Below are positions 23,571 to 35,470 of a stretch of 64,000 bases of DNA, piece after piece (position 1 is the stretch's first letter; each line of letters begins with the position of its first letter). Origin of the DNA: Periplaneta americana. Taxonomy: Eukaryota > Arthropoda > Insecta > Blattodea > Blattidae. A model generated the notes under the pieces. It had not been told where the DNA came from. It did no database searches and was given only the letters and a program-made list of their open reading frames with translations. The stretch covers positions 62,001-126,000 of the forward strand of contig NW_027185502.1 in the NCBI RefSeq assembly GCF_040183065.1, written 5' to 3'. Made by a program: the position numbers and the translations under genes.

Positions 23571-25067
23571 CAGAGTGTTTCAAAAATACGGGGCATAATT
23601 TCAGGTATGTATTTCCAACATGGTCACAATCAAAATAGTTCATTACAACATGTGTCCGGAAATGCTTTATTTCCGAGTTATGGCCTTCACAACATTGAAA
23701 TTCACCGGAACGTTTTTCTTTCCGCAGGTCGTTGCCGTCAAAGGAGACATTAAGAGGGCACTCTGACAGTTCATTCCGAGGCGAAGGTGACATTCAGTGT
23801 TGTGTAGGCGTTAGACTGTGCGACATGTATTCAAATCAAGAGCTGGCAGAGATACACTTCATGTACGGTAAGGCGGACGGCAATGCTGCGCTGGCTCGTC
23901 GTTTGTACCAGGAGAGGCAGCTACCCACAGCGACAATGTCCAGATCGGAAGACATTTGTACGTCTCCATTACCGTCTGTGCGAGTATGGAAAATTTAACT
24001 CTCCTGGTTTGGGAAGGGGACGACCAAGATCTACAACTCCAGAAGTACAGGAGGAGATTCTGGAGGCTGTGAACATGACTCCATCTATCAGCACACGAAG
24101 GGTAGCGTTGCAAGTCAATGTTCCTCATACGATTGTCTGGAGACTGTTGAAAGAGTATGAATTGTATAATTATCATTTGCAACGTGTACAGGCCCTGTCA
24201 CCAGCAGATTACCCTGCACGAGTTAGATACTGTCAGTGGTTTTTGCAGCAGTGTGGTGTAAATCTGAACTTTCCTAACTTAGTATTATTTACAGATGAAG
24301 CACAGTTCACACGAGATGGCATAACAAATTTCCACAATCAGCATGTATGGGTGTATGAAAACCCACGTGCAACTGTTCCATCTCATCAGCAGGTGCGGTT
24401 CTCCCTCAACATGTAGGCCGGTGTCATTGGTGATCGATTAGTTGGATCCCATGTAGCCTACTTGTAAACAGACGTACGGGGCAAGCGTACACAAACTTCC
24501 TGGAAAACACCATACCTCATGTTTTAGAAGACACTCCACTGATCAATCGTCAACACATTCACTTCTTGCATGATGGCGCTCCTGCACACTTCAGTCGTAC
24601 GGCTCGCCGGTACTTGGATCGAAAGTTTCCTGATCGATGAATAGGTAGAGGCGGCCCAATTGCTTGGCCTCCACGCTCACCTGATCTGAATTCTCTCGAT
24701 TCTACTTGTGGGGCCATTTAAAATCATTGGTTTATTCGTCTCCGGTGCCTGATTTGGCATCCCTTCGGAATCGAATTGTGGCATGTTCTGAGGACATATG
24801 CAATACTCCTGGAGTTTGGGATCGTGTTCGCAGGTCAATGAGACATCGATGTGAGGTCTGTATTCAAGCAGGAGGTGGACATTTTGAACATCTTCTGTAA
24901 TGACAACGACCTGAGGAAAGAAAAACGTTCCAGTGAATTTCAATGTTGTGAAGGCCATAACTCGGAAATGAAGCATTTCCGGACACATATTGTAATGAAC
25001 TATTTTGATTGTCTACATGTGGGAAATACATACCTGAAATTATGCCCAGTATTTTTGAAACACCCTG
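23571..25067 (+). mobile_element. Tc1/mariner-type element with ~165-bp TIRs
   Basis: The left end CAGAGTGTTTCAAAAATACG is the inverse of the right end, which reads AGTATTTTTGAAACACCCTG on the plus strand. The match continues inward for about 165 bp on each side with few differences. Both ends abut TA (23569-23570 and 25068-25069), the target duplication of the Tc1/mariner superfamily. The 1.5-kb body holds one transposase gene, now broken. Such long TIRs are unusual for classical mariners, whose TIRs are usually about 30 bp. Confidence 0.9.
23825..24900 (+). pseudogene. DUF4817-type transposase, disabled
   Basis: The N-terminus reads MYSNQELAEIHFMYGKADGN, the helix-turn-helix opening of DUF4817 transposases. 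It continues ALARRLYQER and, after a frameshift near 23912, CPDRKTFVRLHYRLCEYGKF, a GRGRP linker, PHTIVWRLLKEYELYNYHLQ, LVLFTDEAQFTRDGI (first catalytic D), HFLHDGAPAHFSRTARR (second D) and PPRSPDLN (third catalytic region). It ends CIQAGGGHFEHLL. Disabling changes are the frameshift near 23912, a TAG at 24414, another stop near 24638 and a frameshift near 24700. It would have catalysed cut-and-paste transposition by a DDE/D mechanism. Confidence 0.88.
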
Positions 25068-25077
25068 TATATATACA

Positions 25078-25570
25078 AAAACTATTTGTCGAACAAACAA
25101 GGAAGTTAATATTAAGCTCTTATTACTTCGATACAACCGCGCCAATATATACCAGTAAATTTCAGTTCGAATTTAAAATGCTACTAATTATTGTTCACAT
25201 CCACATTGACATTCAGCATTGAAACAAATCAGCACCCATTTCTTTATCATCAACACTGTCGTCGCCGTAAAGCGTGCATGATGTCGCTTGGTTAGAAACA
25301 ACTTTGTTATATTTAAAGTCAGCAGAAATTTGATCTTTGGCCGGCGCGGCGGCAGATAGGCCTATTGTAGTATCAATAAATGCGGCGGCTGAAAATTACA
25401 TCAGATTAATTCATCTACAGTTGACTCAAACCCTGTACTTCTATAATGTCGGCGCATTAATGTTACTGGGGTACTATTTCATTGATAAAAGACTTCCTTT
25501 GTCGAACAAACAAGGAAGTTAATAAAATTAAACCTGTATTACTTTGATATAAACGCGCCGTATACTTGGA
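25078..25570. repeat. Direct repeats ~75 bp, 410 bp apart
   Basis: TTTGTCGAACAAACAAGGAA followed by GTTAATA...TTACTTYGATA..A...CGCGCC occurs at about 25085-25160 and again at 25497-25560. The copies share orientation and are moderately diverged. The unit between them has no recognised coding content. Confidence 0.6.
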
Positions 25571-27088
25571 AAATATATAGAGCTCAAGATGACAAATGAT
25601 GACTTGCATGGCAAGCATAGTTAGCAGATCGATTTTCAAAGCATTCCGCTCTTAAAAACTTTTTTTTTTTTCATATTAGTCCAGGACATAATAAGTGATG
25701 AAAACTTGTCGAAGAGACGAATTAACCATAAATTTTATTTTTATTATAAACCAACACTATAACTTTCCAATTATTTTTCCCTTCAGTAAATAGTCGTACA
25801 AAATTGCGGACGACAGAGTCTCTGCTGAACCTCGCTCACATCCGCAACCAGATTTTTATTTTCAGTATTCCTTGCCACATAATTATCATTATTCCATGCC
25901 AAGGGTGTCAACTACGGTATGATTTTCTAGTAGTCTGTTTATTGTAGGGCAGAGAAATGCATTGTCATGAATGCACGTCACATTGAGCGCTTCCTACGAA
26001 CAAGTGTTCAGATCTCAGGAAGTATGTGTTCTAGGACCCATGTTTATTAGACATTATTTTCTTGTTCTGATGCATGCTATCACCTCCTAAAATATTGGAT
26101 ACTTTTTACAACACTCTGTATAATAACATTCTTGCCACTTCAAACAAAAAGGGATATCAGACTCTATAAGCAAACACTAATAACTTCTGTAAATACAAGA
26201 CTCTCTTCTGAGAATAAGTACTGACATAGGACAAGAGAACAGATTCCGAAAAAAGTGAAATAAAATTGATATCCACCCCTTATCTGTTATTTAGACTTCA
26301 ACGATTGTGAAACCATGTCCATGTCCAATTTATATAATAACTAATCCCTGAAGCTATGGAGGAATATCGACCGATGACATTATACTTAAACCAATTCTCA
26401 ATTCATAAATATGATGTCGGCCACATGTGTAGCTATTATCTATTAAGCACTTGTATAAAGAACTTCATCCTTTTTTCTCTCTCTCGAAGGATGGGTTCGA
26501 AGATTTATTATGTTTATTATTCCTACTGTAGGTAAGTCCGTTGGAGTGCATTTCTGTAAGTATCGTGACTCATTATTTGGAGCCATCTATCGATTCAGCT
26601 TACACAACACTCAGTTCCGAAGTATTTACCCCGAGTTATTTCATACGAGAAAAACATCAATCTGACAATCTGTTTCAACCCGACTCCGTAATCAGATATT
26701 TTGACCACAACTCCATACCGTAGCAATGAGCCACTTCATGCTTTTACAATTCTGCTGTCAAAGAGGAGTGCCTGACAAATTACACAATTGTCTGCTATTG
26801 AAGATCATAATACCGCCCACTTGAAGTATTGGAGGATATCAACGCAAACTGAGTGGCTCTGTGCCAGAGTTACCTAAACCACAGATTTTTTTAGCGCAGA
26901 TTTCTGCATTTGACTATAAATTATCATGTGTGCCAAAATAGACGTAGGCTACTAGATAAATTTTAGATTATAGTAAATGAGAAATAATTTCCAAATGAGA
27001 ACATATAGTTTTAAAAAACTAGGTCTAAGTTTAGAATGAGAAATTGTGTGAATAAGAGGTAATAGAGTTGAAAAGTACAAAACCCATA
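25571..27088. other. AT-rich interval, nothing recognised
   Basis: The 60-codon frame at 26541-26723 has no recognisable motif. No terminal repeats were found. Confidence 0.4.
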
Positions 27089-29240
27089 CACAGTCTACTA
27101 TATACAGTCACGAAGCTTTGGATGATTTTTTGCATATCTTGCAATAGTTGCTAGCCGCTTCGAACGCTGTGAGTATTAGGAACAACAGACTGTGTCACTG
27201 TCATCGTGATCTAATACAGGCCGTAACGCAGACCATGTGACTCGCTTAACTCGATCACGAAGGGCGGCGTTTCAACCATATAAATTAATTGGAATGTATA
27301 AAGAATAACATATATTTCTCTAAAATGAAGTATAATTGCATTAATAAAATTTAAAACAATGATTAGGAGACACTTCAGACATAATTCCTTGCGGGTTAAG
27401 GTGTAGGCCTAATATCATTTTTGGTGTGAAAATTACGTTGTTCGTATGAGTAATACCTGCCTTTATTTCGATTAAATATTGCGAAATGCTTGTACATTCA
27501 TTTATGCACGATTCAATAATTTTCAATTGCACCGCACGAATATTTAGATATGTTGAAATTATAGGTTATGTTTACTGTACCAGTTGCCCCTTTCTGTCTA
27601 ATTTTAGTGGTCTCCAATGCCCTGCCACTACATAATTATGTATGTTATGTCATATGGAAATTATAGGTTATGTTTACTATATTTATCTTATATTCCTATA
27701 TTCGCAATTATACAGGGACATCATTTTATTTTTACTAACATTTCTAATATTAACCTGGCTATACCTTTGGCTTAAAGGTTGTGAACCGGAAACACCGTTT
27801 GCTACCCTCTTCCACGACTGGAGTTCGATGATACTGCCGTAAGATACAAACAAATCACTTTACTAGATATAGGAGGGATGAAAAGTAGTTCATCCATATA
27901 CGTAAAGTAGGAAATATCGCGGTTTTGAATTTGATAATTTTCATTACGTTTTTCTTTAATCAAAATACAGTAAAGTATTAACAATAAGTGTTTTTACTCA
28001 CGAACTGAGCTGTCCGTTCGGACGTATTAATTATGCAGTACATATTATACTGTCTACAGCACATTAGCGTACACTATAGGGAATGAAGTTAAATTGAAAA
28101 AATAATCATAATATGGATATTTAAACACATTTTTGAAAATGATGGCCGTTCATTTCTATACAGGTTTCAGTTCTTTTTTGCATATTATCGCACATAGACT
28201 ATTATACCTAATTCCAATTACCAGTTTCGTCTTTCGTACTAGTAACTCATGTTGAATTAATTGTGTACCTACTTTATAAAAGAGTACATTACGTACTGTA
28301 AATTCAATCTTCACTTCTGCACGATCCGAAAATTTCAGATATGCTATTTACTGTCCGTCCAAGTGGTTTTGTCGCAGGGTCGTAGAAAGGGGGGAAATCA
28401 CGTGACAGTTAATTACTTAATGAAGTCCTTTTATTTAAGTTATTTTAAACAGTTGTATAATATTACTTAGACGTCCAATTCCTAACAGAAATTAATGTTT
28501 TCAGAAAAGCGCTAAGACAGTCCAGCCACAAAGGGACGGGCAGAAGTGGGTGGGAGAAACCGGGATGCGACATAGGCAAACGGTCGACAGTACCTGTGCG
28601 AGAATATGATTCAATATTGAAAGCGAACATATTTCTGGAACGTACTATACTTACTAACTCAGTACTGTTTGTGTTTACTATGACCGTAAGGCGACTTTGA
28701 CTGTATACGCTTGGTTCTGTGTGAAGAACGGTTGGAAGTTTACTAGTAGAGGGGGTGGGAGTGAAGTACATTAAAAAACTCAGATACAATAAAAATTGAA
28801 GTAAAAATAAAATGATGTCCCTGTACATTATAATAAAACATAATGTCATGTATGACACCCGTCACATTCTATTTGTCTGTATTTTATTATTACAATTGAG
28901 TACTGAATTATTGTATTTATCTGCTACATAAGAGATGAAGTAACACAATCGTGCGTACACTAATTTCATAGGAGTGGTATGGTAAATTTTCTGTCTATAA
29001 TTAAGGAAGGTAGATGTGCTAAATTAAAATCACAATATAAATTCGTTTTTATTGAACCTCACAATAGCTTCCATTCTAACTTAACATGTTGATGCGAACA
29101 GATTATGTTAACACGTAAAATTCTGTTCACATTAAAATAACACAGTTTTGTAATTATTTCTGCAACATATTATGCAATAAGAAGTAAACGGAACTTATGA
29201 ACATATTACTCTAAATAAAACATAGCAATGATACACAATA
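27089..29240 (+). mobile_element. P-like TIR element, copy a (right end lost)
   Basis: The left terminus CACAGTCTACTATATACAGT is followed by CACGAAGCTT and about 1 kb that closely matches 53190-54660, for example CTAATACAGGCCGTAAC, GAAGGGCGGCGTTTCAACCA and GATGCGAACAGATTATGTTA. The match stops near 29240, before the right terminus, so this copy is truncated. Relative to copy b it contains the extra element at 27713-28823. No transposase frame is intact. Confidence 0.8.
27713..28823. mobile_element. TA-flanked TIR element inserted in P-like copy a
   Basis: The ends CAGGGACATCATTTTATTTT and AAAATAAAATGATGTCCCTG are perfect inverted repeats (24 bp in full). TA lies on both sides. The homologous stretch of copy b near 53802 has one TA and no insertion, giving a natural empty site. 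The 1.1-kb body shows no transposase. A related right end is present at 49845-49962. Confidence 0.9.
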
Positions 29241-29634
29241 AAGTTAGGTGAATGTTACTTATATCCCGCCCACTATACAGACATAGGCCAGATTTACACT
29301 AAACATATTTTGTATAACTTGTTGCTTGTGAGCCATCCCAAACCCCGACCTCCACCCCTAAGAGCGCCGGTCCTTACATAGCCGTCAGTCAAGGCCTTCT
29401 GAGAAAGAAAAGCAATTGACAATAGATATCTCAGTCATGACAACCTCATAAAGCATCCTATCGATTGAATAATCGATCTTGCTATGTACAACATAATAAT
29501 ATAATAATTGATTTTCTTTGCATTTTTTTAACTCATATTAAACAGAGAAATGGAATAATTTCACAAAGCACAAATTAATAAATATCTCACGCTCAATAAA
29601 TTAAATTTACACAATTCTACTCAGTAAACAATTC

Positions 29635-29671
<37 letters not shown>

Positions 29672-29850
29672 TAGTTCCAAAGCAAAAAATGAATGTCAAT
29701 TTTTGGACATAATAAGATTTTGCGATCTATGTTTAGGGTTGCCGACTCTGGTAAATAAAATTACAGAAGATTTTACACTTGCAGCAAATTTGCATGAATA
29801 AAAGTAAATAACTGAAAATGCCTTTGAATTATACTATGGAATAGTACACA
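29241..29850. other. AT-rich interval with an A31 run
   Basis: A run of about 31 A lies at 29637-29667. No coding sequence precedes it closely enough to suggest a processed gene copy. Confidence 0.5.
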
Positions 29851-30175
29851 CCTAATCTAACCTAACCTAACCTAACCTTTGAGAATACTACACACATAAT
29901 CTAACAAAACATAACCTCATATAATACTATACATAACATAACCTCATATAATACCTTTCATATAATGCTACACACCTAATCTACCCTACCCTACCCTAAC
30001 CTAACCTAACCTAACCTAACATAACCTCATATAATACTATACACCTAATCTAACATAACCTAACCTTTCATATAATGCTACACACCTAATTACCCAAACC
30101 TAATCTAACCTTTGAGAATACTACACACATAATCTAACCTAACCTCATATAATACTATACATAACATAACTTACT
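29851..30175. repeat. Interstitial telomere-like (CCTAA)n repeats
   Basis: Blocks of CCTAACCTAACC, the insect telomere repeat TTAGG read on the other strand, alternate with spacers such as TAATGCTACACACCTAATCT and CTCATATAATACTATACA. Five or six short CCTAA blocks are present, with CCTAC and CATAA variants. The mixing with spacers and the non-repeat DNA on both sides show that this is not a chromosome end. Confidence 0.8.
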
Positions 30176-30180
30176 TATAG

Positions 30181-30320
30181 CAGCCCCGATACCCCGCTTT
30201 TTACATCATGTACTATACGTCGGATCATCATCGGGGCTTGCAGCCCCGATACCCCGCGTTTTACATCATGCGCTACATGTCGGATCATCATCGGGGCTTG
30301 CAGCCCCGATACCCCGCTTG
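30181..30320. repeat. 60-bp tandem repeat with hairpin junctions
   Basis: Exactly 60-bp units start at 30181, 30241 and 30301 (last one partial), each opening CAGCCCCGATACCCCGC and closing GGATCATCATCGGGGCTTG. Each junction makes ATCGGGGCT-TGC-AGCCCCGAT, a perfect 9-bp stem with a 3-base loop (30230-30250 and 30290-30310). It is far more GC-rich than its surroundings. Confidence 0.92.
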
Positions 30321-30323
30321 CTA

Positions 30324-30592
30324 CGTACAACATAATTATATCATTACCCATTTCAGCGAGTACTGACCACCACTGCAAAATACGATAATTTGGTCCAGGG
30401 AGCATTCTCTTTTTGGCACAAGGATGATTTATGTAGCATGTTTCTAAATGCTAGTACAACATAATTATATTATATTATTATATTATTACCCATTTCAGCG
30501 AGTACTGACGACCACTGCAAAATACGACAATTTGGTCCAGGGAGCATTCTCTTTTCGCACAAGGATGATTTATGTAACATGTTTCTAAATTA
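30324..30592. repeat. Tandem duplication, ~130 bp
   Basis: GTACAACATAATTATAT, then CATTTCAGCGAGTACTGAC, ACCACTGCAAAATACG, TTGGTCCAGGGAGCATTCTC and ATGTTTCTAAAT occur twice in order (30326-30447 and 30453-30590). The second copy has a longer TATTA run near its start. Confidence 0.9.
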
Positions 30593-32018
30593 TTAGTCTT
30601 TTAAATACCGGTACATTCTTTAATAAATCACTGAAAAACAAATGTGAATATATAGGATGTGGAGTGAGTACGAAATTATTATTATTTTTTATTTTTTGGC
30701 GCATCATTTTTACGTACATAACGACAAATAAAAACTAACATGCCACATAACATTATTTTAAGAAATACAGGAAACAAGCATGAATAATATTCACCATTCT
30801 TAATGATCGTGGGATAGAAAAAAACGTATGGAATAGAAATTACATACAAATGTGCATGTAATAAACAATAAGCAAACCATCTTCGATTAATCATTTCAAA
30901 ACAACGTGAATATAGCGTGGATTGTGTAGGAAAGTAATTTCTTATATGTTGCTCCCAATGTGCATGATTGTTAACTTATGAAAACAAATGAAAATTAACA
31001 TGGCATATAAACATTATTTGAAGAAAGATAGGAGATATTAAGTAATATTCATCATTCCTAACGATCTTTGGATGGGCAATAACAATGAAATATGTATAAA
31101 ATAAAAATTACATAACAGGTGAGCGTATAAAAACAGTAAGTAGCATCATATCTGATTAAAAGCTCAAATTACTCCAGTTTAGTGTAAGAGTGGTCTATAT
31201 CTAACGATGTCTCCCAGCAAATTACTTAATTATTTAAAAAAAAATCGTGTTAGAAGATTGAATTTGTGAATTTTCTCTGAAACTTTCCAAATATCTGTAG
31301 GCAGTCTTTTACATTAGATTGCCGAAAATTGGTTTATAGCGCATTAACAGTGATAAAAGTGTGAAATATTCGTTCAGTGGGCGGTGGATACTCTACATTG
31401 ACCCAAAACATAATAAAAAGTTCTATGAACATAGTTCCGCAAACCTTTCGTTAGAGAGTTATGAAAGGAATTTCCTGTAGTGACCCCATATTATGTAATT
31501 CATCTCAAACTTGCATTTTTCCAACTTTCTTCATTACAGTTGGTTTGTTTTGTTTTGTCTGAATGCTTTTTGTTCTGTTTTGTGTTATTCACAGTAACAT
31601 TCATCACATCACAAGATGTATTCAGTGGCATAAATGACATATAGGCTATGCACTACATCAGACGTCTCCAAAAGCGTACTCGCGAGTAAGCCCCTGAACG
31701 GAACCGAAACAAGTACGTAATGAGCGCGCTCCGCCTCACCCATCTCCACCTTTACTGTACTCAATGTTTATGCATAAACGAAGAGCAGTGGCGGACCGCC
31801 ATTATCATTGTGTAGGTCGGCGTGTTCCACCTTTTCACAATGTCTTCTAATCATGGACGTAGTAATTCAAGGATGAATAGGAAGAGATTTTTTTTTTTGA
31901 GTTAGTGGGAAGAATGTGAAATGCTTAATTTTTTCGAAAATTCTTAAGGGAGTGTTAAAATTCAACATGCGACAACAATACTCGACTCTTCACAAACAAT
32001 ATCATACAATTACAGGTA
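30593..32018. other. AT-rich interval, nothing firm
   Basis: Near 31690 GCGTACTCGCGAGTAAGC holds a small palindrome, and a GC-richer patch spans 31670-31830. It resembles an element end but no partner was found. Confidence 0.35.
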
Positions 32019-33768
32019 GGGTAAACATTGGTAATTTCGTGGCAGTGGTTATTTCGTGATACTTTTTCTTTGCTCTTTTGTGAACTAACCAATGGTGTTA
32101 CGAGATCCAAATGTCCGCCAAGGGATTGCATATGTTGTCCAGTTTCCAGAAACATACAGCTAAGCTTTGTGTGACTATTGTAGTTGCTTCAGTGAGCTTT
32201 TATATTTGGAGAGAGCAAGTTTGCTTCGACTTCTCAGGCATACAAATTTTGTGGATGTTTGTAATTACATTACAGGCTTATTACTAAAGGTAAGCATATT
32301 ATATTTTGTACAAAGATTTATTGTATCTTCATGAAATTTTAGGAAAGGTTTTTGGAATTTTAGATACATCTGTAGTCGCCATATAGGCTTAGCTTTACTG
32401 ATAGAAATCTTATCTGTTTGAGGCGAAATTTTGTTGAGCATTAAGTGTTACATTTTATACTATTTTAAAAATTGTATTACAATAGGAATTTTAGAAATCT
32501 GAAGACAAGATGTGATAACAGAAAAGAAAACGAAGACGCAATGGGTTCAGTGTAGCTTCTGTTTGATTTGTTATCATGCTAAGTGTGAATGATAAGTGCT
32601 AGATGACTTACTTGCAAGAATTGTAACAGAAGATGGAACATGGCTCCACCATTTTGGACCGGAGACAGAGGCAGACAATGGAGTGGCATCATGCAAATTC
32701 ACCAAAGAAATAGAAATTCAAAAGTACACCTTCGGCAGGAAACGTTATGGCTACTGTGTTTTTCGATTCAGAAGGACTCTTGCTTGTGGACATCATCCCA
32801 CACGGAACCATCATTAATCCTGACGGGTATGTTGCAACTCTCAAGAAACTTCAAGTTAGACTGAGTCGTGTTCGACGACATCGGGAGAAGCAGGATGTTC
32901 TGCTATTGCACGACAACGCACAGCTATATGTCAGTCACAAGACCACAGACCAGATCAGAAAATTCGGATAGACAACACTGAAACATCCGCCTTACAGTCC
33001 TCAACTGGCACCATGCGATTATCATCTCTTTGGAAAACTGAAGGATCCCTTCGCGGAACGAAGTTAGAAGATGACTCCCTTGTGCACGCTGCTAAAGAGT
33101 GGCTCAGACGTGTTGGTCCAGACTTTTACCGTGCTGGTCTACAGGCCCTCGTTCCTAGGCAGTTGAAAGGGACGGGGATTATGTGGAAAAGTGACATTTT
33201 GTTCCTTAAGGATGCATCTACATTCTGTGAAAATAGCAAAGCTGTAGGATAAAAATAGAATTTTTAAACAAACGTTATGCATTACTTTTGGAGTTACCCT
33301 AGTAATATAGGTTATAGTAAAGTCCGTAATAAAAGTATTCACCCTTTCAGGGCAAAGAAGATCCCTTTTAAATTTCAATTTTTACTTTGATTGCATTCCT
33401 ATTGTGTTGATATGTATTTCTATGTTTTCTTGCTATGAATATTAGACGGAATTACTATGTTTGAAGTCTTGTAACAATAAATGAGAATTTCATTTGAGTT
33501 TAATGAATTTTTCCACAATTCTTCTACCTCTCATGAAATTATCAATGCAATATCACAAAATTACCAAGGTTATCACGAAATAACCAACCGTTCAGCTTAA
33601 GTTGTAAAAATGGTTTTTTTTCAAGAACGTATCCAATCTTTTATGTCTCCAGATTTGTACAGCAAGTTATCGTCTTTTAGATGAAAAAATCGGAATAAGG
33701 ATATATTTACACATTTGCTTTTTAAATTAGTTTTCATGAAATTATCACGAAATTACCAATGTTTACCC
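32019..33768 (+). mobile_element. Mariner-type element with 23-bp TIRs
   Basis: The ends GGGTAAACATTGGTAATTTC and GAAATTACCAATGTTTACCC are perfect inverted repeats (23 bp in full), each abutting TA (32017-32018 and 33769-33770). A second inverted pair lies inside: GGTTATTTCGTGATA (32040-32054) and TATCACGAAATAACC (33572-33586), both carrying the ATTTCGTG core of the TIR. The 1.75-kb body includes the mariner transposase remains at 32596-33252. Whether those remains belong to this element or were inserted in it is not settled. Confidence 0.8.
32596..33252 (+). pseudogene. Mariner (DD34D) transposase fragment, disabled
   Basis: Three frame segments give VTEDGTWLHHFGPETE (first catalytic D region), then VLLLHDNAQLYVSH (second D), and after one in-frame TAG, LKHPPYSPQLAPCDYHLFGK (third D). 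There are 34 positions between the second and third D, the mariner DD34D spacing. The C-terminal part EDDSLVHAAKEWLRRVGPDF is again in another frame. The N-terminal helix-turn-helix domain is missing. Two frameshifts and a stop make it dead. Confidence 0.88.
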
Positions 33769-33974
33769 TAAGTTGGACATGTGAAAATAATTTATTTTGG
33801 GGCTATCGTTTGACTTGGTTATACATAATGATCAGTATATTACAATACGTTTACACTCAGTCCCACATGACTAACATATAGTTTTTACTTTAATTTTAGG
33901 TGGAATGGGTAGGCCTACAAATATTTTGATAAATATAAAAAAAGAAAATACAAACACAAATCACACACGTATCC

Positions 33975-34520
33975 TCAGTCTTAAACAAAAAAAGCTTTTT
34001 GCTAGCTATGTTTTAGCTTGGAATATTTTAAAGTCAATAAAGCCCTTTACATAAGCATCATGTGTAAAATCGTGCTAAAATCGTACTAAAATACTGTGTC
34101 CAGAACAAAGTCAAAGTTTAAGAAAATTAAAATGTTTCCAATTGCAGTTCAGAGAAGGAATTTCAAGATTGTAAATGTAATTGAATCTCAAGTCGAAACC
34201 ACAATTAACCAGTTTGTAGCTTACTCACTTGCATTGGACGAAAGTACAGATAGAAATGACAAAGCTCACCTAGCCATTTTCATCGGAGGAGTTAATGAAC
34301 ATTTTACTGTGTCTGAATGTCTTCTAGATGTAATTACAAAATACAACTGGAGAAGATCTTTTCCAGGCACTGAAAGGCACCATAGAACAGAAGAGGTTGA
34401 ATTTGCAATGGCTTATGTCTATAGCAACAGACGGGGCTCCAGCTTCATAGTATGTCAAAATAATGTAGAAACGTATGATATTTCTTATTCTTTTGATGTT
34501 ATTATTTGTAAATTTAAGCA
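33975..34520 (+). pseudogene. hAT-derived (GTF2IRD2/EPM2AIP1-like) fragment
   Basis: In one frame KKLFASYVLAWNILKSIKPF and CPEQSQSLRKLKC; in the next VESQVETTINQFVAYSLALDEST and HLAIFIGGVNEHFTVSECLL; then LFQALKGTIEQK and LMSIATDGAPA in a third. The LDESTD block (catalytic D context) and TDGAPA (second D context) are typical of hAT transposases of the kind that gave rise to GTF2IRD2/EPM2AIP1. Frame changes disable it. Its terminal repeats were not found. Confidence 0.75.
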
Positions 34521-34679
34521 GATCGTTGCCGCGATCCCCCACTGGTTGCTCCCATCTGTTGAGGTACGAGTCTCTTCCCCTTTTCTAGACTTACAGCACA
34601 CTGTGTTCTGCGTGCAGCATCGAGAGCACGAATGACGATACGCTTTTTTGGAGACCACTTCACTACATTTATGGCCTAG

Positions 34680-34815
34680 CAGATGGGAATAAGGTAGCAG
34701 CATTTGATCAATTCGTGACACCCAAGGACATTTGCACAGAGTACGGCAAAGCATGGAGCGCAGGCTCAGGGCATGCATCGAAGCAGGAGGAGATCACTTT
34801 GAGCAGTTTCTGTAA
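34680..34815 (+). pseudogene. C-terminal end of a second DUF4817/mariner-type transposase
   Basis: The plus strand reads TQGHLHRVRQSMERRLRACI followed by EAGGDHFEQFL and a stop. This parallels the end of the transposase at 23825-24900 (RVRRSMRHRCEVCI, GGGHFEHLL). Only the last 30-odd residues are clear. The GC-richer stretch 34560-34680 upstream belongs to the same remnant or to the hAT fragment. Confidence 0.65.
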
Positions 34816-34960
34816 ATGTGTGTTGTTAAATGTGTAACATGCACCATTACCAATAAACCCATAACTCCTTAACGCAGGGTTTGCGGACCCATGTTCATAT
34901 GATCTTTTTTTATGATTTGTGTCAGGAATACGTCCCCACATTTATGGACACAGACATATA

Positions 34961-35470
34961 TATGATATGATATGATATGATATGATATGATATGATATGA
35001 TATGATATGATATGATATGATATGATATGATATGATATGATATGATATGATATGATATGATATGATATGATATGATATGATATGATATGATATGATATGA
35101 TATGATATGATATGATATGATATGATATGATATGATATGATATGATATGATATGATATGATATGATATGATATGATATGATATGATATGATATGATATGA
35201 TATGATATGATATGATATGATATGATATGATATGATATGATATGATATGATATGATATGATATGATATGATATGATATGATATGATATGATATGATATGA
35301 TATGATATGATATGATATGATATGATATGATATGATATGATATGATATGATATGATATGATATGATATGATATGATATGATATGATATGATATGATATGA
35401 TATGATATGATATGATATGATATGATATGATATGATATGATATGATATGATATGATATGATATGATATGA
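34961..35470. repeat. Pure (TATGA)n microsatellite, 102 units
   Basis: A 510-bp tract of the pentanucleotide TATGA with no interruption seen on reading every row. The long SYHII-repeat frames on the minus strand are artefacts of this tract. Confidence 0.98.

Noticed and set aside
26076..26125. Element terminus ACACTCTGTAT near 26110
   Set aside because: Resembles TA-flanked TIR ends in the window, but no matching partner was found.
29637..29667. Poly(A) tail of a processed pseudogene
   Set aside because: No gene-like sequence or target duplication was found upstream of the A31 run.
29851..30175. Chromosome end (telomere)
   Set aside because: The CCTAA blocks are short, impure and followed by 34 kb of other sequence.
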